NCBI RefSeq assembly: GCF_011761265.1
Contig: NZ_JAAOZB010000002.1
Coordinates: 62,001 to 126,000 of the forward strand
Reading direction: 5' to 3'
Source of the DNA: Microbacterium halimionae
GTDB lineage: Bacteria > Actinomycetota > Actinomycetes > Actinomycetales > Microbacteriaceae
DNA: 64,000 nucleotides
Shown here: one piece after another, positions 49,862-59,188 of the stretch
Position numbering within the stretch: the first letter of the stretch is position 1
Layout: each line of letters begins with the position of its first letter
Translations under genes and position numbers: made by a program
Notes under the pieces: model-generated
The model's input: the letters and a program-made list of their open reading frames with translations, nothing else
What the model was told of the DNA's origin: nothing
Databases searched by the model: none

Positions 49862-51543
49862 GGCAACTCCACAATCAGCCGTGTTCCGTTCGCGGGCACA
49901 GAGTCGATCGAAAAGTGCCCGCCGAGCGCGTCGACACGATCAGCGAGCCCGCCCAGACCGCGCTTTCCTGCGACAGCGCCGCCCCGGCCATTGTCTTTCA
50001 CCTCGAGGAACACGCGCTCTGGGTTCGAGTCGATTCGTACGCTCGCTGACGTCGCTCCGGAGTGTTTCACAGTGTTGGCGAGCGCTTCGGCAATGACGAA
50101 GTATGCGGTGTTTTCGACGGTTGAGGTGAGTGCCGGGTTTTCGTGCTCTGTCACCAAATCTGTAGGAATTGGCATCCGGTCGACCAAATCTTCCACTGCT
50201 GCGACGAGACCCCGCTGCAGCAGGGCAAGTGGTACGACGTCATGTACGAGCCGCCGCAGATCCCCCGCTGCGGCATCGATGCGTTTGCGAAGTTCGGTCG
50301 CGCGCGTGCTCACATTTCGCGGGGTGTCCGACGCATTCGCAAGCTGCTGAGCCTCCAAAGCCAGCAGCACGAGCTGAACCTGGATGCCGTCATGCAAATT
50401 CTGCGCGATACGAAAGCGTTCCTGGTCGGCGGCGTCGACGAGGCGCGCGCGCGAGGCAACGACATCGCGTTGCGCCGCGATCAGCTCGTTGGCGAGGCGC
50501 GTGCGGTCGATCGCGATAGCTACGACCTGTCCCGCTCGGCGCACATCTTCGTCGCGCGCTGTGAGCTGAGTGTCATAGCCGATCACCGCAATCTCACGCT
50601 CATTCGTCGTGATGGCGACCTGTCCGCGGTGGCGTGTGTCGGAGTGAAGCTTGACAGGTGTGCCGTGCTCATCGACGTAGGAGTCGCTCTTGTCCAAGCG
50701 AAACGCCAGTTGCACCGAACTATCCCCGAGCGTGTGAGCGAGGGCCGCGGTGAGAGGGCCGCGGCGACTATCGGATGCTCCAAGCCATTCGCTCAATTGA
50801 ATGATCTCTCCGGTGCGTGCAAAGCTCCCGCTCAAGACCCCAGCCGTGAACGCGAGTGGAACCCCCGTCAGCACGATGAGTTGGATCACGGGCATCGCAA
50901 CTCCGCCTCGCACGCCGAGAGTTGTGAACACGAGGCTCGTGGCTGGAACGGCGAGTACCGCGATGACTCCGTATGAGTAGAGCGGAAGGAGAATGCGGCG
51001 TGTCCGTGGTTGCGCGCGGACCAAGCGGTTCGTGAGAATCGCTGCGGCAGAGATCATGATCGCAGCCCCGGCGATCCGTTGCGTTGTGCTGGCGACAGCG
51101 AATTCTCGGGAATCTGCCGAAGCGAAAACGAAGGGCAGTTGCAGCGGGAGCGCAACGACATAGCCGCCGATGACTGTCGCGGCGGCGCTCGGGGAGTCGA
51201 GTCGGCCGGACGGGAACGCCAAAAGCAGGTGGACGATGACAGCGAAAATCGCCGTGCTGAAGACTGCGCCGACTATTTCGAGTGGCGCCACCGTGGCATT
51301 GCCTAGCCCTGCGATAAGTAATGCGAATCCCCCGAGTGTGATGAGCATTCCCATCGCGTTGGTCGGGCGCCGCCACCACGCGAAAATCCCAGCTGCTGCG
51401 TAAACGCACGCGGCGATCGTGAAAAGTGCCAGTACGGCAGGAACATCAGACCCCGGCAAGACGAGCGCAAGCTGCAGCGCGCCCAAAAGTGCAACCGAAA
51501 TCGCGAGCAGAATGAGCGCGCTCGCGAGGTGTTGTCGCGACAT
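49852..51543 (-). CDS. Sensor histidine kinase (HisKA_3 type)
   Basis: 563-residue membrane kinase. Several hydrophobic helices fill residues 7-240, forming a membrane-embedded sensor of unknown ligand. A linker with a GAF-like stretch (about 255-345) follows. The dimerisation domain has phosphoacceptor H384 in Q-E-R-F-R-I-A-Q-N-L-H-D-G, and the C-terminal HATPase has E-A-L-A-N-T-V-K-H (N box) and K-D-N-G-R-G. ATG 51543 has AGGAG five bases away. Pairs with the response regulator overlapping its 3' end. Confidence 0.93.
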   Translation of the reverse strand: MSRQHLASALILLAISVALLGALQLALVLPGSDVPAVLALFTIAACVYAAAGIFAWWRRPTNAMGMLITLGGFALLIAGLGNATVAPLEIVGAVFSTAIFAVIVHLLLAFPSGRLDSPSAAATVIGGYVVALPLQLPFVFASADSREFAVASTTQRIAGAAIMISAAAILTNRLVRAQPRTRRILLPLYSYGVIAVLAVPATSLVFTTLGVRGGVAMPVIQLIVLTGVPLAFTAGVLSGSFARTGEIIQLSEWLGASDSRRGPLTAALAHTLGDSSVQLAFRLDKSDSYVDEHGTPVKLHSDTRHRGQVAITTNEREIAVIGYDTQLTARDEDVRRAGQVVAIAIDRTRLANELIAAQRDVVASRARLVDAADQERFRIAQNLHDGIQVQLVLLALEAQQLANASDTPRNVSTRATELRKRIDAAAGDLRRLVHDVVPLALLQRGLVAAVEDLVDRMPIPTDLVTEHENPALTSTVENTAYFVIAEALANTVKHSGATSASVRIDSNPERVFLEVKDNGRGGAVAGKRGLGGLADRVDALGGHFSIDSVPANGTRLIVELPCG

Positions 51544-51616
51544 CTTGCTCCTGACGGCGGGGTTGGGTTGTTATGGGGCGGGTGTTCTGCCTCTCACTAT
51601 CTTCCGGGAAAGCGGT

Positions 51617-51632
51617 GGGTCTCTATAGACCC
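51617..51632. promoter_or_regulatory. Inverted repeat in the kinase/hydrolase divergent gap (site 1)
   Basis: GGGTCT, four bases (CTAT), AGACCC: a perfect 16-base hairpin or dyad 74 bases upstream of the kinase start and 105 upstream of the hydrolase. A plausible binding site for the NarL-type regulator, which usually binds short dyads. Confidence 0.45.
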
Positions 51633-51679
51633 ATGTCTATATCGCACGTGGTTCTGGTGGTTAACGATGGGTGAGAAAC

Positions 51680-51701
51680 ATCGGGCACGATCATGCCCGA
51701 T
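51680..51701. promoter_or_regulatory. Inverted repeat in the hydrolase leader (site 2)
   Basis: ATCGGGCA (51680-51687) and TGCCCGAT (51694-51701) form a perfect 8-bp stem around six bases. It lies 23 bases before the hydrolase ribosome-binding site AAGGAG, so it may be an operator or an mRNA hairpin. Confidence 0.45.
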
Positions 51702-51736
51702 ATCTCTCTTTCTGTGATCCCTGCCAAGGAGCAACC

Positions 51737-53365
51737 GTGCGTTCGCGATACCGCTTCCCCCTTGTTCTTCTTTCTTCGCTTGCGATCGTTGGGCTGGTGG
51801 CGGGGTGTACGAGTGAACCAGCGACAGTCGAGGTTGTTACCGGCGGTAGTCCCGACGCCGACGCAGTTGCGTTCCCGAAGGGCGCGAGCAATGAGGAGAT
51901 CGATGCCGCCGTCGATTCGGCGCTCGAGCAGTTGCCGGAGCTCGCGCAAGAAGCGCTCGACACAGCTGGTGTTCCCGGACTCGCGATTGGGGTCGTGCAT
52001 GGTGGCGAAACTGTCTATGCGGATGGTTTCGGCGTAAAGAACATAGAAACCGGCGCCCCGATCGAGGCCCAAACCGTGTTTCAGCTCGCTTCTCTTTCGA
52101 AACCGATATCTGCAACTGTCGTGGCTAAGGCGATCACTGCCGGCGCGATCACATGGCAAACACCAGTTCAGAGTGGACTCGACGGCTTCGCGATGTCAGA
52201 TCCGTACGTGACTGAGAACGCGACTGTCGGCGATTTCTTCTCTCACCGCTCGGGGCTGGCTACGGGAGCCGGCGACGATCTCGAAGATATCGGGTTTGAT
52301 CGTCAGTACATTCTCGATCACATGTACCTCCAGCCTTTGACTCCGTTTCGGGCGCAGTATCACTACTCCAACTACGGAATCACGATTGGTGCAGAAGCCG
52401 CAGCATCCGCGATGGGGATGACGTGGGAAGACACCGCTCAGACGTACCTTTACGAGCCCCTCGGCATGGATTCGACGAGCTCTCGGTACGAGGATTTTCT
52501 CGCTCAGGCCGATCGAGCCGACCTGCACGCGGTCGTCGACGGCGAGTTCACGCCGATCTTTGAGCGCGATCCGCAGGAGCAGTCGCCCGCGGGTGGTGTC
52601 TCGTCCAACGTCGAGGATCTCGGCACCTGGATGAACGTGGTGCTTTCGGAGGGCGAGTTTGAGGGAGACGCCTATATCGACTCGTCAGCTCTGCTGGCCG
52701 CGACGACAGGGCAGATGGTGTCGGGTCACCCGGGCACCGCGGCGGGACGAACGGGAATGTACGGATTCGGCTTCCAGGTGGGGTCCCTACCGGGTGGGCG
52801 AGCCTCAATCAGTCATTCGGGGGCTTTCGTCTTGGGCGCGGGAACCAGCTTCAGAATGATTCCGAGTCTTGATCTGGGGATCGTCGTTCTCACCAACGGT
52901 GCTCCCGTGGGCGCCGCGGAGGCAGTCACGTCATCATTCTTGGATCTTGTGCAGTTTGGATACGTCACGCGCGACTGGTTCGCCGACTACGCCGGTGCGC
53001 TCGGCGTCTATCTCGCACCCGCTGGTGATCTCGCGGGCGAGACCCGCCCGACAGATGCTGCAGCTCCCGGTGACTACGCCGAATACGTTGGCACGTACGA
53101 AAGTGACTACTACGGCACCCTCTCGATCACAGCGACAGACGACGGATCGACTCTGATGGGAGCCCTCGGGCCCGACGGTCAGTATGAGTTCGTGCTTTCG
53201 CCGTGGGACGGTGACGAATACTCGTTCATCCCCACCGGAGAGAACGCGCCGGAGGGATCTCTTTCTTCCGCCGAGTTCGTCCGTGACGGCGGGCAGGCCA
53301 CCGCTGTCACGCTCGACTTCTTCAATTCGCAGGGGTTGGGCACCTGGCAGCGCGTGTCCCCCTAG
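51737..53365 (+). CDS. Serine-hydrolase lipoprotein (class C beta-lactamase-like)
   Basis: 542-residue secreted lipoprotein. The signal peptide ends V-A-G-C with lipidated Cys24. The penicillin-binding-like domain (about 65-420) has the S119-x-x-K122 catalytic motif in A-S-L-S-K-P, Y211-S-N213 as the second element and H-S-G as the third. A C-terminal beta-domain of about 100 residues with E-Y-V-G-T-Y-E-S-D-Y-Y-G follows, as in esterase/D-peptidase relatives. GTG 51737 is set by AAGGAG. Divergent from the two-component system. Could be a D-aminopeptidase, esterase or carboxypeptidase; antibiotic resistance is not implied. Confidence 0.88.
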   Translation: MRSRYRFPLVLLSSLAIVGLVAGCTSEPATVEVVTGGSPDADAVAFPKGASNEEIDAAVDSALEQLPELAQEALDTAGVPGLAIGVVHGGETVYADGFGVKNIETGAPIEAQTVFQLASLSKPISATVVAKAITAGAITWQTPVQSGLDGFAMSDPYVTENATVGDFFSHRSGLATGAGDDLEDIGFDRQYILDHMYLQPLTPFRAQYHYSNYGITIGAEAAASAMGMTWEDTAQTYLYEPLGMDSTSSRYEDFLAQADRADLHAVVDGEFTPIFERDPQEQSPAGGVSSNVEDLGTWMNVVLSEGEFEGDAYIDSSALLAATTGQMVSGHPGTAAGRTGMYGFGFQVGSLPGGRASISHSGAFVLGAGTSFRMIPSLDLGIVVLTNGAPVGAAEAVTSSFLDLVQFGYVTRDWFADYAGALGVYLAPAGDLAGETRPTDAAAPGDYAEYVGTYESDYYGTLSITATDDGSTLMGALGPDGQYEFVLSPWDGDEYSFIPTGENAPEGSLSSAEFVRDGGQATAVTLDFFNSQGLGTWQRVSP

Positions 53366-53371
53366 CCTGCG

Positions 53372-54403
53372 CTAGCTATTACTCGGTTCCCACCCGAGCG
53401 CGGGTGCGACGTACTTCGCGAACGACTCGACCATACGCAGGTTGAATTCAACACCCAACTGGCTCGGGATCGTGAGCATGAGTGTGTCGGCAGTGCGGAT
53501 CGCCGCATCGTCAAGCAACTGCTCGACGAGTACATCGGGGGCGGCCGCGTACGTCTTACCGAACGTCGAGCGCATGCCGTCGATGACTCCGACCTGGTCG
53601 CCGTCCTGGCGCCCGCCGAAGTACATGTTCTCTTCTGCCGTCGTGATGGGGAAGATGCTGCGGCTCACCGATGTCCGCGGGGTGCCCGGGTGACCGGCAT
53701 CCTTCCATGCGGCGCGGAACGCGTCGATCTGCTGTGCCTGCAGCTCATCGAAAGGCAGACCCTTGTGCTCGGTGAGAAGCGTCGACGACATGAGGTTGAC
53801 GCCCATGCGTCCAGCCCATTCGGCCGACTCGCTGTTGCCAGCGCCCCACCAGATGCGGTCACGAAGCCCGGGGGAGTGCGGCTCGATGCGCTGAAGGCCC
53901 GAGGCGCCGGTACTGAAGGGACTGTTGTTGTCGGGTTCGCCGATGCCTACGCCCTCGATTGCGCGCAAGAATTCTGCGAAATGTTCGCGCGCGATGTCGG
54001 CTCCGCGGGGGTCTTCTGACCCCGTGTAGCCAAACTTCTCGTAGCCGCGAACCACGGACTCGGGCGAACCACGGCTCACGCCGAGCGCGAGCCGACCGTC
54101 GCTGATGAGGTCAACGGCTGCTGCCTCTTCGGCGAAGTACAGGGGGTTCTCGTAGCGCATGTCGATGACGCCGGTACCCACCTCGATGTTCTTTGTGCGG
54201 GCAGCGATGGCGGCAAGAAGAGGCATAGGCGCGGCTTGCTGCCGGGCGAAGTGATGCACACGAAAATAAGCGCCGTTGACGCCGAGCTCATCCATTCCCT
54301 GCGCGAGGTCGATCGCCTGGTGTAGCGAGTCGCCGGCGGTGAGCTCACGGCCGCCACCGAGGGGGCCGTAGTGTCCGAAGGAGAGAGTTCCAAAGCGTTG
54401 CAT
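53372..54403 (-). CDS. LLM-class flavin-dependent oxidoreductase
   Basis: 343-residue TIM-barrel flavin monooxygenase-like protein, a different branch from the one at 41895. Markers: F-R-V-H-H-F-A-R-Q-Q-A-A-P-M-P-L-L, E-V-G-T-G-V-I-D-M-R-Y-E-N-P-L-Y, G-V-S-R-G-S-P-E and the W-W-G-A-G-N-S-E-S-A region. Members of this branch use FMN or F420; the substrate is unknown. Six bases separate its stop from the convergent hydrolase stop. ATG 54403 is preceded by GTTACAG but no clear ribosome site. Confidence 0.85.
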   Translation of the reverse strand: MQRFGTLSFGHYGPLGGGRELTAGDSLHQAIDLAQGMDELGVNGAYFRVHHFARQQAAPMPLLAAIAARTKNIEVGTGVIDMRYENPLYFAEEAAAVDLISDGRLALGVSRGSPESVVRGYEKFGYTGSEDPRGADIAREHFAEFLRAIEGVGIGEPDNNSPFSTGASGLQRIEPHSPGLRDRIWWGAGNSESAEWAGRMGVNLMSSTLLTEHKGLPFDELQAQQIDAFRAAWKDAGHPGTPRTSVSRSIFPITTAEENMYFGGRQDGDQVGVIDGMRSTFGKTYAAAPDVLVEQLLDDAAIRTADTLMLTIPSQLGVEFNLRMVESFAKYVAPALGWEPSNS

Positions 54404-54447
54404 GGTGACTGTAACGATAGGGCCCGGCGAAACATTCCAATGAATGA

Positions 54448-57435
<2,988 letters not shown>

Positions 57436-57439
57436 ATAC

Positions 57440-58171
57440 CTAGATACCTGAGACGCCGAGTAGCGAGCCGATTCCGTAGGTTGCAAAAAGTGCCACGGCA
57501 CCGCCGATCAGCACGCGAACGACTGACTTTGTGCGCGAACTCCCGCCGATGTAGGCAGCGACCCATCCGGTAATGGCAAGCGCGAGCAATACCGAGACGA
57601 ATGTCACGGGCACACGCCAGCCAGCAGGCGGAAGAAGAATTGCCAGCAGAGGAAGAATCGCGCCGATCGTGAAAGCGAGAGCGGATGCCGCGGCTGCGGC
57701 CCACGGGCTCACGACATCACTCTCGTCGATGTTGAGTTCTGCCGCGAGGTGCGCTGCGACGGCATCGTGTGCTGTGAGTTCGACCGCGACTTGACGAGCG
57801 GTTTCGGGCGTGAGGCCTTTGGATTCGTAGATGGCCGTGAGCTCGTCAAGCTCTTCTTCTGGCATTTCACGCAGCTCCCGCTTCTCTTTTTCGATGAGTG
57901 CGCGCTCGCTGTCGCGAGCGCTGCTGACCGAGACGTACTCGCCAAGAGCCATTGATATTGCGCCACCGACGAGCCCTGCGATCCCGGCGATGAAAATCGG
58001 GGCGACACTGCTCGTCGCTCCGGCGACACCCACAACGATCGCGGCCGTCGATACGATTCCGTCGTTCGCACCGAGCACTCCGGCGCGCAGCCAGTTGAGG
58101 CGCTTCGCGAGGCCCTCTTGGTGAGGTTCGTGAGGGTGCCCGGCAGGGAAGGCCGCGGAGTTCGTCGTCAT
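57440..58171 (-). CDS. VIT1/CCC1-family membrane transporter
   Basis: 243-residue five-helix membrane protein of the CCC1/VIT1 family, which moves Fe2+ or Mn2+ in plants, yeast and bacteria. Signature L-R-A-G-V-L-G-A-N-D-G-I-V-S-T-A-A at about 27-43, S-M-A-L-G-E-Y-V-S-V-S-S-A-R-D-S-E-R at about 75-92 and the acidic cytoplasmic loop (E-M-P-E-E-E-L) follow. ATG 58171 is used because the longer frame (to 58300) reads through a palindromic operator. Convergent with lacZ by four bases. Metal specificity unknown. Confidence 0.85.
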   Translation of the reverse strand: MTTNSAAFPAGHPHEPHQEGLAKRLNWLRAGVLGANDGIVSTAAIVVGVAGATSSVAPIFIAGIAGLVGGAISMALGEYVSVSSARDSERALIEKEKRELREMPEEELDELTAIYESKGLTPETARQVAVELTAHDAVAAHLAAELNIDESDVVSPWAAAAASALAFTIGAILPLLAILLPPAGWRVPVTFVSVLLALAITGWVAAYIGGSSRTKSVVRVLIGGAVALFATYGIGSLLGVSGI

Positions 58172-58276
58172 AGACAGAGCAAAGCACGGTGATGCGGCCC
58201 GCAGATAGATTTCTGAGAAATTTCTGTGCACTGGGACCAAAGTCCCTATTGCTGCGAGTCGATAAGGAGGATTGTT

Positions 58277-58295
58277 TATGTGGTCAGACCACATA
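58277..58295. promoter_or_regulatory. FadR/GntR-like palindrome upstream of doxX (second copy)
   Basis: TATGTGGTCAGACCACATA, perfect 9-bp arms around one base. The inner 15 bases equal the site at 26172-26186 except for the central base. It overlaps a small ORF and lies 58 bases before the DoxX start. Confidence 0.65.
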
Positions 58296-58304
58296 GACAA
58301 CTAG
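58278..58304 (+). CDS. Possible 8-residue leader peptide
   Basis: ATG 58278 opens M-W-S-D-H-I-D-N and stops with TAG at 58302-58304. A perfect AAGGAGG lies at 58264-58270, seven bases before it, better than the ribosome sites of most genes here. It overlaps the palindrome at 58277-58295. If transcribed it could regulate doxX by translation or be a start-codon trap; a coincidental run is possible. Confidence 0.35.
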   Translation: MWSDHIDN

Positions 58305-58352
58305 GGAATCCGGACAGAGAATCGGACCCTGATCAGCATTTAGGAGAACACC

Positions 58353-58949
58353 ATGTCCACCACCGCGGCTCCCCGCGTCACCACGACCGCTGCTACGAGC
58401 AACGCCGCGGCCACCAAGGCCATCCCCGCCGAAAATGATGTCGTCACGACAGTTATTGCTCGTCGGGTTCTGGCTGTATCTCGCTACGCCATCGGCTTCA
58501 TTTTCCTCTGGGCGTTTCTCGACAAGACCTTCGGGCTGGGCTTCTCTACTCCGGTAGAGCGAGCTTGGGTCAATGGCGGCACCCCCGCTCAGGGCTTCCT
58601 CAACAGCGAAGCAGTCACTGGCCCTTTGCAGCCCTTCTTTCAGGGCATCGCAAGTCCGCTGGTTGATGTGCTCTTCATGGCAGGAATGCTCGGTGTCGGA
58701 CTCGCGGTCATGATCGGCATCGGACTTCGCATCTCTGCTGTTGCCGGCACCGCGATCATGATCATGATGTACCTCGCAGAATGGCCCTTCGCCATCCTGA
58801 CCGGGTCCACCAACCCGATCGTTGACTACCACATCATCTACGCGTTGATGCTTGTTTTTGTCGCCGCAGCTTCTGCTGGTGACACCTGGGGGCTCGGCGC
58901 TCAGTGGAAGAAACTGCCGATCGTGCAGAAGAACCACTGGCTCGTCTGA
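58353..58949 (+). CDS. DoxX-like membrane protein
   Basis: 198-residue membrane protein with about four helices: R-Y-A-I-G-F-I-F-L-W-A-F-L-D-K-T-F-G-L-G-F (about 44-64) is the DoxX-type first helix, followed by three more. A long N-terminal Thr/Ala tail is unusual. DoxX-related proteins form quinone-linked or thiol redox complexes in some species. TAGGAG lies 6 bases before ATG 58353, and a strong terminator follows the gene. The palindromic operator upstream matches the one at cydA/moaA, hinting at a common respiratory or redox control. Confidence 0.75.
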   Translation: MSTTAAPRVTTTAATSNAAATKAIPAENDVVTTVIARRVLAVSRYAIGFIFLWAFLDKTFGLGFSTPVERAWVNGGTPAQGFLNSEAVTGPLQPFFQGIASPLVDVLFMAGMLGVGLAVMIGIGLRISAVAGTAIMIMMYLAEWPFAILTGSTNPIVDYHIIYALMLVFVAAASAGDTWGLGAQWKKLPIVQKNHWLV

Positions 58950-58966
58950 CCGCAGCCAGCCCCTAC

Positions 58967-59000
58967 GGCCCGCAACCTCCTCCAGGTTGCGGGCCTTTTT
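58967..59000 (+). terminator. Rho-independent terminator after doxX
   Basis: A perfect 12-bp stem GGCCCGCAACCT (58967-58978) with AGGTTGCGGGCC (58984-58995), 5-base loop, followed by TTTTT (58996-59000). The clearest terminator in the window. Confidence 0.93.
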
Positions 59001-59018
59001 CGTCGCTAGCGTTGGGTG

Positions 59019-59085
59019 TGCGAGCAAAATTTGATCCTGGGCGAACAGATCATGCGAGCAAAATGACAGTTTGTGCATTTATACC
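59019..59085 (+). promoter_or_regulatory. Direct repeats and -10 box before the GH3 genes
   Basis: TGCGAGCAAAAT occurs at 59019-59030 and again at 59053-59064, 34 bases apart start to start (about three helical turns). TATACC at 59080-59085 could be the -10, so the repeats would flank the -35 region. Likely a regulator binding site for the glycosidase operon. Confidence 0.5.
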
Positions 59086-59188
59086 GATGAGCCTCTTGAG
59101 GCCGATGTGGAATGGGTCATGGCGCCGCCGCATTGTCGCGCGGCGCTGACCCCCGAAGACGAGGGTCTGCACACAAGAGGAGAACACA

